A stretch of 64,000 bases of DNA from contig NZ_VNHJ01000003.1 of assembly GCF_008124525.1 (NCBI RefSeq), positions 62,001-126,000 of the forward strand. The letters are read 5' to 3'. Position 1 is the stretch's first letter, and each line of letters starts with the position of its first letter. The DNA comes from Oceanicella actignis. GTDB taxonomy: Bacteria > Pseudomonadota > Alphaproteobacteria > Rhodobacterales > Rhodobacteraceae. Below are positions 42,922 to 53,132 of the stretch, piece after piece. Position numbers and translations under genes: made by a program. The notes beneath the pieces were generated by a model that was not told where the DNA came from, ran no database searches, and saw only the letters and a list, made by a program, of their open reading frames with translations.

Positions 42922-43701
42922 TCACATCGTCAGATTGGCCGCGCCGCCGTCCAGAAGGATGTTCTGGCCGACGATGAAGCCCGCATGCTCGGAGCACAGG
43001 AAGGCGCACATGGCGCCGAACTCGCGCGGCGTGCCATAGCGGCGGGCGGGGATGGTCGCGGCGCGGCGCGCGCGCGCCTCCTCGATGGTGATGTTCTCGG
43101 CCGCCGCCACGGCCGCGTCCAGCGCGTCGGCGCGGTCGGTGGCGTGGATGCCCGGCAGCAGGTTGTTGACGATGACCCCATGCGGCGCGACCTGGCGCGC
43201 CGTGCCGGCGACGAAGCCCGTCAGGCCCGTGCGCGCTCCGTTCGACAGGCCCAGCTGCGGGATCGGCGCGCGCACCGACTGCGAGGTGATGTTGACCACC
43301 CGCCCCCAGCCGCGCGCGATCATGCCCGGCATGAGCGCCTTCATCAGCATGATGGGCGTCAGCATGTTCGCCTCGATGGCGGCCAGCCAGTCCTCGCGCT
43401 CCCAGTCCGACCACAGGCCCGGCGGCGGCCCGCCGGCGTTGGTGACGAGGATGTCCACGCCCTCGGCCGCCGCGATCAGCTGCGCGCGCCCCTCTTCGGT
43501 CGTGACGTCGCAGGCGACCTCTTCGACCTTCACGCCATGGGCGGCGCGGATCTCTTCGGCCGCGCGCGCCAGCGGCCCCGGGCTGCGCGCGTTCATGATC
43601 AGATCGACTCCCGCCTCGGCCAGCGCCTCGGCGCAGCCGCGCCCCAGCCCCTTCGACGAGGCGCACACCAGCGCCCGCCTGCCCCTGATGCCCAGATCCA
43701 T
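42922..43701 (-). CDS. atypical SDR family protein lacking the Tyr-Lys pair
   Basis: 259 aa. The Rossmann fold is clear: CASSKGLGRGCAEAL (residues 13-27) for cofactor, CDVTTEEG, TNAGGPPPG and VNITSQSVRAP with the usual Ser. Where YxxxK should occur, the sequence reads QLGLSNGARTGLTGFV, giving Leu and Arg instead. This variant is a recognised SDR subgroup (classed with 3-oxoacyl-reductase-like proteins) whose chemistry is not defined. AGGGAG precedes the ATG. Paired with the GNAT gene. Confidence 0.87.
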   Translation of the reverse strand: MDLGIRGRRALVCASSKGLGRGCAEALAEAGVDLIMNARSPGPLARAAEEIRAAHGVKVEEVACDVTTEEGRAQLIAAAEGVDILVTNAGGPPPGLWSDWEREDWLAAIEANMLTPIMLMKALMPGMIARGWGRVVNITSQSVRAPIPQLGLSNGARTGLTGFVAGTARQVAPHGVIVNNLLPGIHATDRADALDAAVAAAENITIEEARARRAATIPARRYGTPREFGAMCAFLCSEHAGFIVGQNILLDGGAANLTM

Positions 43702-43784
43702 GACTCGCTCCCTGCCTGGCGATGCTTCGGGCGCCGAGCCTAGGCCGCGGCGCGCGCCTTCGCAACGCCCGGCGCGCTTGCCCC

Positions 43785-43813
43785 TTTCCAGCGGCGCGGC
43801 GCGGCGCTACATA
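43785..43813 (+). promoter_or_regulatory. candidate leaderless promoter of prfC
   Basis: TTTCCA, 17 nt, TACATA. The prfC ATG begins exactly 6 nt after the -10 hexamer and no Shine-Dalgarno sequence is present, so transcription may start at the A of the ATG. Confidence 0.45.
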
Positions 43814-43819
43814 GCCGCC

Positions 43820-45427
<1,608 letters not shown>

Positions 45428-45478
45428 CCCGCGCGCCCTCCGCCGGGCGACGCGCACGAGCGACCAAAGGAGCAAGAG

Positions 45479-45622
45479 ATGATCCGAGCAGCAGCGATCC
45501 TGACCGCCGCGCTGGCCCTTGCCGCGTGCAACACCGTCGAAGGCGCCGGCAAGGACATCCAGGCCGGCGGCAAGGCGATCGAGAAGGCCGCCGAGAAGAC
45601 CAGCAAGGCCATCTCGCAGTGA
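45479..45622 (+). CDS. entericidin A/B family small lipoprotein
   Basis: 47 aa, too short for most gene finders. The signal peptide MIRAAAILTAALALAAC ends in a lipobox with Cys17. The mature part NTVEGAGKDIQAGGKAIEKA is the entericidin signature. AAAGGAG lies six bases before the ATG. In E. coli EcnA/EcnB form a bacteriolytic lipoprotein pair under stationary-phase control; here a single copy is present with no second partner beside it. A hairpin follows five bases after the stop. Confidence 0.92.
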   Translation: MIRAAAILTAALALAACNTVEGAGKDIQAGGKAIEKAAEKTSKAISQ

Positions 45623-45626
45623 CCCG

Positions 45627-45649
45627 CCGCCCCGCTCCGGACGGGGCGG
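45627..45649 (+). terminator. hairpin after entericidin gene
   Basis: Arms CCGCCCCG / CGGGGCGG with loop CTCCGGA, immediately after the stop. No T-run. Confidence 0.5.
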
Positions 45650-45684
45650 GGCGCTTGCCGGGGCGGCGCGATTCGCAAGGATTC

Positions 45685-45712
45685 TTGACTTGCGCCGCCA
45701 TCGGCGTATGGT
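45685..45712 (+). promoter_or_regulatory. strong sigma70-type promoter of the DEAD-box gene
   Basis: TTGACT, 16 nt, TATGGT, the best -35 in the window. The predicted start near 45719 gives an unusually long leader of about 100 nt. Confidence 0.65.
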
Positions 45713-45749
45713 GCGCCGCAGCGCCGCGCCGATCCGGGCGCGCAGGACG

Positions 45750-45799
45750 CGGCCGCCTGAGAGTTAGCGGCCGACATGGACCGCAGATCCGCATGGATC
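45750..45799 (+). promoter_or_regulatory. structured 5' leader of the DEAD-box gene
   Basis: Two hairpins: CGGCCGC/GCGGCCG with a 10-nt loop (45750-45773), and GATCC/GGATC with loop GCAT (45786-45799), ending 20 bp before the ATG. Cold-inducible RNA helicase genes often have such leaders (inference). Confidence 0.4.
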
Positions 45800-45818
45800 C
45801 TCTCACGCAAGGACCTAC

Positions 45819-47432
45819 ATGAAGTTTTCCGACCTCGACCTTGATCCCAAGGTCCTTCAGGCCATCCAGGAGGCCGGCTACGAAACGCCGACCCCCATCC
45901 AGCAAAAGGCCATCCCCGAGGCGCTCAAGGGCCGCGACGTTCTGGGAATCGCCCAGACCGGCACCGGCAAGACGGCCGCCTTCACCCTGCCGATGATCTC
46001 GATCCTGGCGCAGGGCCGCGCGCGCGCGCGCATGCCGCGCAGCCTGGTGCTGTGCCCCACGCGCGAGCTGGCCGCCCAGGTGGCCGAGAATTTCGAGATC
46101 TACGGCAAATACCACAAGCTGAGCATGGCGCTGCTGATCGGCGGCGTCAGCTTCAAGGATCAGGACCGCCTGATCGACCGCGGCGTGGACGTGCTGATCG
46201 CCACGCCCGGCCGGCTTCTGGACCATTTCGAGCGCGGCAAGCTGATGCTGACCGGCGTGCAGATCATGGTCGTGGACGAGGCCGACCGCATGCTCGACAT
46301 GGGCTTCATCCCGGACATCGAGCGCATCTTCTCGCTGACCCCGTTCACCCGCCAGACGCTGTTCTTCTCGGCCACCATGCCGCCCGAGATCACGCGCCTG
46401 ACCGAGCAGTTCCTGCACGCGCCCGTGCGCGTCGAGGTGGCGCGCCAGTCCACGACCGGCGAGAACATCGAGCAGCGCGTGTGCGAGCTGACCCCCTCGC
46501 GCAAGGACCGCGCCGATTCGGAAAAGCGCGCCGCGCTGCGCGCGCTGATGCGCGCCGAGGGCGAGGCGCTCAAGAACGCCATCATCTTCTGCAACCGCAA
46601 GCGCGACGTGTCCGTGCTGCACAAGTCGCTGGTCAAGCACGGCTTCAACGCCGGCGCGCTGCATGGCGACCTGGACCAGTCGATCCGCACGCGCGTGCTC
46701 AACGGCTTCCGCGACGGCGAGATCCAGATCCTCGTCGCCTCGGACGTGGCCGCGCGCGGGTTGGACATTCCCTCGGTCAGCCACGTCTTCAACTTCGACG
46801 TGCCCATCCATTCCGAGGATTACGTCCACCGAATCGGCCGCACCGGCCGCGCCGGGCGCAAGGGCGTGGCGGTGACGCTGTGCCTGCCGCACGAGCAAAA
46901 GCACCTCGACAAGATCGAAGAGTTGGTCAAGGCCAGGATCCCGCGCGTGCCCTCGCCCCTTGCCGCGCCGGCGCCCGCGCCCGAGGGCGAAGCGCCCGAG
47001 GCCGAGGCGCGCCCGCGCCGCCGCGGCCGCCGCAAGAGCGCCGCCGAGGCCGCGGCCGAAGCCGCGCCCGCGCAGCCCCCCGCGGCCGAACGCGCGCCCG
47101 AGCCCGATGCCGCGCCCAAGGCGGCCGCGCCCGACGCGCCCGCCCCCGACGCGCCCACGCCGCGCCCCGTCCGCGCCCGCCGCGGCGAGGGCAAGCGCGC
47201 CGAGCCTTCGGCGCAGCAGGACGAGGCTCCCGCCCCCCGCGCCCGCCCCGAGCGCCGCCGCGGCGGGCAGGTGGTGGGGCTGGGCGATCATGTGCCGGCC
47301 TTCCTGCTGCAGCCGATCAACGTGGACGAGCTGATCGCCGCCAGCGCCCGCGACGCAGACCCCGAGGAGGAAGAGGCCGACGCCCCCTCCCCCGCCGAAG
47401 ACAGCCCGTCGGGCGAAGGCGCGGCGGTCTGA
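45819..47432 (+). CDS. DEAD-box ATP-dependent RNA helicase
   Basis: 537 aa. Q-motif FSDLDLDPKVLQAIQEAGYE, then TPIQQKAIP. Motif I is AQTGTGKT, motif Ia PTRELAAQV, motif II VDEADRMLDMGF (DEAD) and motif III FFSATMPPE. Motif V ASDVAARGLDIP and motif VI HRIGRTGRAGR complete a RhlE/CsdA-like helicase core of about 380 residues. The C-terminal ~150 residues are a basic Arg/Pro/Ala-rich tail of the type that binds RNA, ending acidic. Likely roles are ribosome assembly or mRNA decay in the cold. The ribosome binding site is weak (AAGGA, five bases upstream). Confidence 0.96.
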   Translation: MKFSDLDLDPKVLQAIQEAGYETPTPIQQKAIPEALKGRDVLGIAQTGTGKTAAFTLPMISILAQGRARARMPRSLVLCPTRELAAQVAENFEIYGKYHKLSMALLIGGVSFKDQDRLIDRGVDVLIATPGRLLDHFERGKLMLTGVQIMVVDEADRMLDMGFIPDIERIFSLTPFTRQTLFFSATMPPEITRLTEQFLHAPVRVEVARQSTTGENIEQRVCELTPSRKDRADSEKRAALRALMRAEGEALKNAIIFCNRKRDVSVLHKSLVKHGFNAGALHGDLDQSIRTRVLNGFRDGEIQILVASDVAARGLDIPSVSHVFNFDVPIHSEDYVHRIGRTGRAGRKGVAVTLCLPHEQKHLDKIEELVKARIPRVPSPLAAPAPAPEGEAPEAEARPRRRGRRKSAAEAAAEAAPAQPPAAERAPEPDAAPKAAAPDAPAPDAPTPRPVRARRGEGKRAEPSAQQDEAPAPRARPERRRGGQVVGLGDHVPAFLLQPINVDELIAASARDADPEEEEADAPSPAEDSPSGEGAAV

Positions 47433-47438
47433 GCGGGG

Positions 47439-47467
47439 TCGACGCGCCCGCGCCGCCGGCCTATCAT
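47439..47467 (+). promoter_or_regulatory. candidate leaderless promoter of the pentapeptide gene
   Basis: TCGACG, 17 nt, TATCAT, then exactly 6 nt to the ATG at 47474, with no Shine-Dalgarno sequence. Confidence 0.4.
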
Positions 47468-47473
47468 CGCGTC

Positions 47474-48307
47474 ATGAAGCCGCTGCGCGCATTGCTGGCC
47501 CTCGCCGCCCTCGCTGCGGCGACGGCGCCCCGACCGCCCCTCGCCGATCTTGCGCAGCGCGCGGACGACGCGGCCCTGGCGCAGCGCCTGACGCAATCGG
47601 GCGGCTGTCCGGGCTGCGACCTGCGCGCGGCAGGCCTGCGCGCGATCGTCCTGCGCGGCTGCGATTTGTCCAGGGCGATCCTGCGCGAGGCCGATCTGAA
47701 GGAGGCGCGGCTCGACGGCTGCATCCTTGCCGGCGCAGATCTGCGCCGCGCCGAGCTCGAGCGCGCCAGCCTGCGCGACGCCGATCTGCGCGGCGCGCGC
47801 ATGCGGGGGGCCGACATCGAGAAGGCCGAGCTGAGCGGCGCGGATCTGCGCGGCGCCGATCTGCGCGAGGCGGACGCGGCGTCCAGCGTGCTGACCGGCG
47901 CGGATCTGCGCGACGCCGACCTGCGCGGCGCCGAGTTCAGGCGCGCCGACCTCACCGGCGCGCAGCTGGCCGGCGCGCTGGCCGACGAGGCCATGCTCGA
48001 GCGCGCCGAGGCGGCGGGCGCGGACCTGTCGCAAACCCGCCTGCGCGGGGCCGACATGGACCGCATCCACGCCGCCGGCGCGATCCTGCGCGGCGCCGAC
48101 CTGACCGACGCGCGCCTGTCCAGCGCCGACCTGCGCGGGGCGGATCTGCGCGGCGCGCAGCTCGAGGGAGCGCTCTTGCGCCGCACCCGCCTGACGGGCG
48201 CCGACCTGCGCGGCGCGCGCGGCCTGACCAAGGAGCGGCTGCGCATGGCCTGCGGCGACGAAACGACCCGCCTGCCCGAGGGATTCTCGATCGACCCCTG
48301 CGACTGA
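47474..48307 (+). CDS. exported pentapeptide-repeat protein
   Basis: 277 aa. Residues 1-24 form a signal peptide (MKPLRALLALAALAAATAP). A GGCPGCDLRAAGL entry motif follows. Between about residues 50 and 255, A(D/E)L-x2 pentapeptides fill some 40 units (for example GADLRGADLREADAASS and LSSADLRGADLRGAQLEG), predicting a right-handed quadrilateral beta-helix. The C-terminus MACGDETTRLPEGFSIDPCD supplies two cysteines that could form a disulfide outside the cytoplasm. The function is unknown; DNA-gyrase mimicry seems unlikely for an exported form. No ribosome binding site. Confidence 0.9.
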   Translation: MKPLRALLALAALAAATAPRPPLADLAQRADDAALAQRLTQSGGCPGCDLRAAGLRAIVLRGCDLSRAILREADLKEARLDGCILAGADLRRAELERASLRDADLRGARMRGADIEKAELSGADLRGADLREADAASSVLTGADLRDADLRGAEFRRADLTGAQLAGALADEAMLERAEAAGADLSQTRLRGADMDRIHAAGAILRGADLTDARLSSADLRGADLRGAQLEGALLRRTRLTGADLRGARGLTKERLRMACGDETTRLPEGFSIDPCD

Positions 48308-48319
48308 CGGGCGCAAGCC

Positions 48320-48348
48320 TTGCCAAGCGCGGTGCCGGCGGGGATGAT
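48320..48348 (+). promoter_or_regulatory. promoter for leader ORF and solute-binding protein
   Basis: TTGCCA, 17 nt, GATGAT, then 6 nt to the ATG of the 12-codon ORF. The optimal spacing and the ATG position predict a leaderless transcript. Confidence 0.55.
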
Positions 48349-48354
48349 GACCGC

Positions 48355-48393
48355 ATGAACGCCCCGCAGCCGACCGGGCCGATCGCGCGATGA
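48355..48393 (+). CDS. putative 12-codon leader ORF coupled to the solute-binding protein
   Basis: ATG to TGA encodes [12 protein letters not shown]. Its TGA overlaps the ATG of the next gene as ATGA (48390-48393), the same coupling used by true gene pairs in this window. The ATG is placed 6 nt after a -10 hexamer. The peptide is Pro/Ala-rich with no recognisable function. It may exist only to load ribosomes or to sense translation. It could be coincidental, since it is very short. Confidence 0.4.
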   Translation: MNAPQPTGPIAR

Positions 48394-50042
48394 GCAAGCC
48401 GCCGCCCTCGCCCCCCGACGACCGCCTCGCGCGCCTTGCGCATGAGGCGCGCGCGGGGCTGCTCGACCGTCGCAGCTTCATGGCTCTGGCCACCATCTTC
48501 GGCGCGGCGCCGGGGCTGGCGCGCGCGCTGGCTGGGCTGCCGGCCGTCGCGCAGCAGCCGCCCGCGCCGCCCGGCGGCGTGCTGCGCTGCCAGATGCCGG
48601 TGCGCGCCGCCGGCGATCCGCGCCTGTTCGACACGCCCGAGCAGGCCAACCTTGCGCGCGGAACCTGCGAGACGCTGGTGCGATACACGGCCGACTACGC
48701 CTTCGAGCCATGGCTGGCCGAAAGCTGGAGCGTCTCGCGCGATGCGCGGCGCACCGTTCTGCGCCTGCGCAAGGGCGTGCGCTGGTCGAACGGCGACCCG
48801 TTCGATGCGCGCGACGTGCTGTTCAACCTCGAACGCTGGTGCGACCGCGCCACGCCGGGCAACTCGATGGCCGCGCGCATGGCCTCGCTGATCGATCCGG
48901 CCGAGGGGCGCCTGGCGGCCGGCGCCGCGCGCGCGATCGACGCCCACACCGTCGAGCTGCGCCCGCTGGTTCCCGACGCCACCCTCGTCGCCGGCATGGC
49001 CGACTATCCGGCCCTGCTGGTTCATCGCGACTTCGACCGCGCGGGGGGCGATCTGATGGCCCATCCGGTCGGAACCGGCCCCTTCGCGCTGGCCGCGCTC
49101 GAGCCGGGGCGGCGCGCGACGCTGATCCGCCGCGAGGGCTGGTGGGGCGGGCGCGTCGCGCTCGACCGGATCGAGTATCTGGACCTGGGCGCCGATCCCT
49201 CGGACTGGGCCGAGGCCTTCGCCCGCGACGAGATCGACATGACTCACGAGACGGGCGCCTCGTTCGTGGTCCGCTTCGACGAGATGGGGCTCAACCGCTC
49301 GGACGTGATCTCGGGCGCGACGGCGGTGGCGCGGATGCGGGTGGACGCGCGCCTGGGCGCGCTGCGGCCCTATGCCGACCCGCGCCTGCGCCGCGCCTTC
49401 CAGCTGGCGGTGGACAACACGGTGGTGCTCGAGCTGGGCCACGCCAATCGCGGCTGGATCGCCGAGAACCACCATGTCGGCCCGATGCATCCCGACTATT
49501 TCCCCCTGCCGCGGCGCGCCCCCGACCCGGCCGAGGCGCGGCGCCTGATCGCGCAGACCGGGCTGGCCGATTTCGAACACGAGCTGATCTCGCTGGACGA
49601 CGACTGGCGCCGCGACACCGGCGACGCGGTGGCCGCGCAGCTGCTGGATGCTGGGATCCGGGTGCGCCGGCGGCTGCTGCGCGCCGACGCGTTCTGGCGC
49701 GACTGGACGCGCCATCCCTTCTCGATCACCGACTGGACCATGCGCCCGCTGGGCGTGCAGATCCTGGCGCTGGCCTATCGCAGCGGCGAGGCGTGGAACG
49801 AGACCGGCTTCTCGGACCCCGAATTCGACGCCCTGCTGGCCGAGGCGCTGGGCATGCCCGACGCCGAGCGGCGGCGGCTGATCATGGCCCGTCTCGAGCG
49901 CATCCTGCAGGACAGCGGGGTCATCATCCAGCCCTACTGGCGCACGCTTCAGCGCCACTTCACCGCCCGCGTGCGCGGCGCATGGATGCACCCCATGCTC
50001 GAGCATCACCACGATCTGTGGGGGCTGGTGCCGGCGCCCTGA
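48390..50042 (+). CDS. ABC transporter solute-binding protein, family 5 (peptide/nickel type), Tat-like signal
   Basis: 550 aa extracytoplasmic binding protein. The N-terminal [20 protein letters not shown] (about 24-43) has the RR-x-F-x-hydrophobic pattern of a twin-arginine signal. SBP_bac_5 features follow: [45 protein letters not shown] and GTGPFAL. The length fits DppA/OppA proteins. No permease or ATPase gene adjoins it, so it is an orphan. No own Shine-Dalgarno sequence is seen; translation probably depends on the overlapping leader ORF. Ligand unknown. Confidence 0.92.
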   Translation: MSKPPPSPPDDRLARLAHEARAGLLDRRSFMALATIFGAAPGLARALAGLPAVAQQPPAPPGGVLRCQMPVRAAGDPRLFDTPEQANLARGTCETLVRYTADYAFEPWLAESWSVSRDARRTVLRLRKGVRWSNGDPFDARDVLFNLERWCDRATPGNSMAARMASLIDPAEGRLAAGAARAIDAHTVELRPLVPDATLVAGMADYPALLVHRDFDRAGGDLMAHPVGTGPFALAALEPGRRATLIRREGWWGGRVALDRIEYLDLGADPSDWAEAFARDEIDMTHETGASFVVRFDEMGLNRSDVISGATAVARMRVDARLGALRPYADPRLRRAFQLAVDNTVVLELGHANRGWIAENHHVGPMHPDYFPLPRRAPDPAEARRLIAQTGLADFEHELISLDDDWRRDTGDAVAAQLLDAGIRVRRRLLRADAFWRDWTRHPFSITDWTMRPLGVQILALAYRSGEAWNETGFSDPEFDALLAEALGMPDAERRRLIMARLERILQDSGVIIQPYWRTLQRHFTARVRGAWMHPMLEHHHDLWGLVPAP

Positions 50043-50051
50043 GCGCCGGGG

Positions 50052-50798
50052 TCAGATGGTGCGCCCGCCATCCACCTCGAGCACCACGCCGGTGATGAAC
50101 TCGGCCTCGTCCGAGCACAGCCACAGCGCCGCGTTGGCCACGTCGCGCGGGGTCGAGAAACGGCCGAGCGGCACCGTCGCCAGGAAGGCGGCGCGGCGCT
50201 CGGGCGTGTCCTCGCCCATGAAGCTGGCCAGAAGCGGGGTCTCGCCCGCCACCGGCGCCAGGGCGTTGACGCGCACCTTGTCCGGCGCCAGCTCGAGCGC
50301 AAGCGAGCGCGTGGCCAGGTTCGCCGCCGCCTTTGTGGCGTTGTACCAGGTCAGACCGGGGCGCGGGCGGATGCCCGCGGTCGAGCCGATGTTGAGCATC
50401 ACCCCGCCCCCCTGCGCGCGCCAGATCGGCGCGACGGCGCGGGTGAAGTGATAGATCGACTTGACGTTGACCGCGAACAGGCGGTCGAACTCGTCCTCGG
50501 TCACCTCCAGCACGGGCTTGTTGCGGTGGGTCCAGCCGGCGTTGTTGACCAGAACGTCGATCCCGCCGAAGGCCGCCTCGACGGACGCCGTCGCGGCCTC
50601 GACCGCGGCGCGGTCCGACACGTCGCACCAGAGCGGCAGCGCCGCCTCGCCCATCTGCTCGGCCGCCTCGCGGGCGGCGTCCTCGCGAATGTCCAGAATC
50701 GCCACCCGCGCGCCCTCCTCGACGAAGCGGCGGGCGATGCCCAGCCCGAAACCCGACGCGCCGCCGGTGACGATGCAGCGCTTGTCCTTCAGCCTCAT
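50052..50798 (-). CDS. SDR family oxidoreductase (3-oxoacyl-[ACP]/glucose dehydrogenase-like)
   Basis: 248 aa classical SDR. TGGASGFGLGIARRF (residues 11-25), CDVSD, NNAGWTH, NIGSTAG with the catalytic Ser, and YNATKAA with Tyr and Lys. The C-terminal ITGVVLEVDGGRTI is typical of the FabG-like group. All catalytic residues are intact, in contrast to the SDR at 42922-43701. It lies 63 bp downstream of cckA on the same strand and converges with the binding-protein gene, nine bases away. Substrate unknown. Confidence 0.92.
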   Translation of the reverse strand: MRLKDKRCIVTGGASGFGLGIARRFVEEGARVAILDIREDAAREAAEQMGEAALPLWCDVSDRAAVEAATASVEAAFGGIDVLVNNAGWTHRNKPVLEVTEDEFDRLFAVNVKSIYHFTRAVAPIWRAQGGGVMLNIGSTAGIRPRPGLTWYNATKAAANLATRSLALELAPDKVRVNALAPVAGETPLLASFMGEDTPERRAAFLATVPLGRFSTPRDVANAALWLCSDEAEFITGVVLEVDGGRTI

Positions 50799-50861
50799 GT
50801 TCTCCTCCCCTGTCCCGCGCGCGGCGCGCGAAGCCGACGATGGCGCAGGCGAGGGCGGCGC

Positions 50862-53066
50862 TCAACCCCCCGCGGGGGCGCCGGTCAGCGCGTCCTTCAC
50901 GGCCTTGCTGAGTTCGTTGAGCGTGAAGGGCTTGGGCAGGTAGCTGAAGTCGGTCAGATCGTCGAGGCTGCGGCGGAAGGCGTCCTCGGCATAGCCCGAG
51001 ACGAAGATCACCCGCAGATCGGGCCGCGTCCTGCGCGCGATGCGGATCCAGCTGGGCCCGTCCATGCCCGGCATGACCACGTCCGAGACCACCAGGTCGA
51101 TGCGCCGCCCCGGCTCGCGCACGATCTCGAGCGCGGCCTCGGCGCTGTCGGCCTCGATCACCTCGTAGCCGCGCAGCCGCAGCGCCCGCGCGGCGAAGGA
51201 GCGCACCGGCGCCTCGTCCTCGGCCAGCAGCACCACCCCCTCGCCCCCGAGATCGGGCGCGGGGCTGGCGGCGGCCGGCTGGTCGGGCTCTTCGGCCTCT
51301 TCGTCGAGGCGCGGCAGATAGATCGAGAAGGTCGCCCCCTGCCCCGGCGCGCTGTCGGCGAAGATGAACCCGCCCGTCTGCTTGACGATGCCATAGGCGG
51401 TCGACAGGCCCAGCCCCGTGCCCTCGCCCGGCTTCTTGGTGGTGAAGAAGGGCTCGAAGATCTTGCCGATCTTGTCGGGCGGAATGCCCTGCCCGGTGTC
51501 CGAGACCTCGATCAGCACATACTCGCCGGCGGGCACGGCGGCGCGGTCGCGGCGGAACTCTTCGCTCACGGTCACGTTGCGCGTGCGGATGCGCACGTCG
51601 CCGCCCTCGGGCATGGCGTCGCGCGCGTTGACGACCAGGTTCATGATGACCTGCTCGAACTGGCGCTCGTCCACGCGCACGCGGCCGATCTCGCCCTCGT
51701 GCTCGAGATGCAGGCGCACGCGCTCGCCCAGCAGGCGGTTGAGCATGTGCGACAGCTCGGTCAGCGTGTCGACCAGCGAGATCACCCGCGGCCGCAGCGT
51801 CTGCTTGCGCGAGAAGGCCAGCATCTGCCGCACCAGCGCCGCCGCGCGATTGGCGTTCTGGCGGATCTGCATCAGGTCCGCATGATCGGGATCGTTGGTG
51901 TCGCGGCGCATCAGCAAGAGGTCGCAATGGCCGTTGATCGCCGTGAGCAGGTTGTTGAAGTCGTGCGCCACTCCGCCGGCCAGCTGACCCACCGCCTGCA
52001 TCTTCTGGCTCTGGACGAACTGCGCCTCGAGGGTCTTGAGCTCGGTCGCGTCGGACAGCACCGCGATCAGGGCCGGCTCGCCCTCGAACGTCACGCGCGT
52101 GAGCGACAGCTGCAGGAACACCTCGCGGTCCGGGTCGCGGCCGCGCGCCATCTCGGCCCGGCCCGACGAGCGCCCCGCCGCCGCCTCGCGGATGCGCGCC
52201 GAGACCGGCCGACCCAACCCTTCGACCAGCGCGTCGAGACGCGCGCCGGGCGTCGCGCCGGGGCCCAGCAGCCGCCGCGCGGGCGCGTTGGCCGAGACCA
52301 GCGTGCCGTCGGGCCTGAGCCGCGCCAGCGCGACGGGCAGATGTTCGAGCAGATCCTCGCCGCCATCCGCCTCGGGCTCGTCCTCGCAGACGGGCTGAAC
52401 CAGCCACACGCGCGGCGCGTCGGCCCCGCGGCGCGCCGCGTCGAAAAAGACCCGCACCCGCGCGCCGGGTTTTCGGGGCCGCGCCAGGCGCACCGTCTGG
52501 CCCGGGCGCTCGGGGAAGGTTTCGAACAGGTCCTCGAGCCGCTGCACGGGGCCCTCGACCATCTCGGCAAGGCAGCGGTTGACGATGACGCGCCCGTTCG
52601 ATTCGCGCGCCACGCCGAAGCCCCCGGCGATGGCCAGATCGCCCGCCCCGCCCTCGGACGCCGGGCGCAGGCGCCACAGCGCGCCGCCGGCGGCGGGGGC
52701 GGCCTCGGCCTCCCACACCGCGCCGCCATGGGGAAGGGTGTCGGTCGCGGCGCGCCGTTCGCGCAGCGCGGCGCGCAGCAGGCGGTAGACGACGCGGCGC
52801 GCCAGCGTCTGGGCGGCCGGATCGGCGGCGGCCAGACGCTCGTCCAGCATGCCCGCGCCGGGGCCGAAGGCGGCTTCGAAGGCGCCGTTCGCGGCCAGGA
52901 TGGCGCCGTCGTCGTCGGTCAGCGCGGCGGGCTGGGGGTTGTCGGCGAAAAGGGCGTCGAAGGCGGCGCGGGTGCGATCGGCGCGGCGCGCGGGCAGCGT
53001 CGCCGCCGCGACCGTCGCAAGCAGACCTCGGCGCGGCGCGCCTTCGCCGTCTTCGGGGGTGAACAT
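50862..53066 (-). CDS. cckA: CckA-type hybrid sensor histidine kinase
   Basis: 734 aa. PAS-like regions fill the first 340 residues (ALTDDDGAILAANGAFEAAF; TLVSANAPARRLLG). The HisKA H-box QLAGGVAHDFNNLLTAINGH is near 357-376, followed by HATPase N, G1 and G2 boxes (VINLVVNARDAM-like, DTGQGIPPDKIGKIFEPFFT, EGTGLGLSTAYGIV). A C-terminal receiver carries the phospho-acceptor Asp in VVSDVVMPGMDG (about 660). CckA feeds phosphate through ChpT to CtrA. I see no clear transmembrane helix, unlike Caulobacter CckA. The ATG at 53066 is preferred to an in-frame GTG 21 nt upstream. Confidence 0.93.
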   Translation of the reverse strand: MFTPEDGEGAPRRGLLATVAAATLPARRADRTRAAFDALFADNPQPAALTDDDGAILAANGAFEAAFGPGAGMLDERLAAADPAAQTLARRVVYRLLRAALRERRAATDTLPHGGAVWEAEAAPAAGGALWRLRPASEGGAGDLAIAGGFGVARESNGRVIVNRCLAEMVEGPVQRLEDLFETFPERPGQTVRLARPRKPGARVRVFFDAARRGADAPRVWLVQPVCEDEPEADGGEDLLEHLPVALARLRPDGTLVSANAPARRLLGPGATPGARLDALVEGLGRPVSARIREAAAGRSSGRAEMARGRDPDREVFLQLSLTRVTFEGEPALIAVLSDATELKTLEAQFVQSQKMQAVGQLAGGVAHDFNNLLTAINGHCDLLLMRRDTNDPDHADLMQIRQNANRAAALVRQMLAFSRKQTLRPRVISLVDTLTELSHMLNRLLGERVRLHLEHEGEIGRVRVDERQFEQVIMNLVVNARDAMPEGGDVRIRTRNVTVSEEFRRDRAAVPAGEYVLIEVSDTGQGIPPDKIGKIFEPFFTTKKPGEGTGLGLSTAYGIVKQTGGFIFADSAPGQGATFSIYLPRLDEEAEEPDQPAAASPAPDLGGEGVVLLAEDEAPVRSFAARALRLRGYEVIEADSAEAALEIVREPGRRIDLVVSDVVMPGMDGPSWIRIARRTRPDLRVIFVSGYAEDAFRRSLDDLTDFSYLPKPFTLNELSKAVKDALTGAPAGG

Positions 53067-53132
53067 GCCTGCCCGTTCCTTCCTCACGCCTCGCGCGCCG
53101 CCGCCATCGCGCCCGATCAGAGCCCAGAAAGG

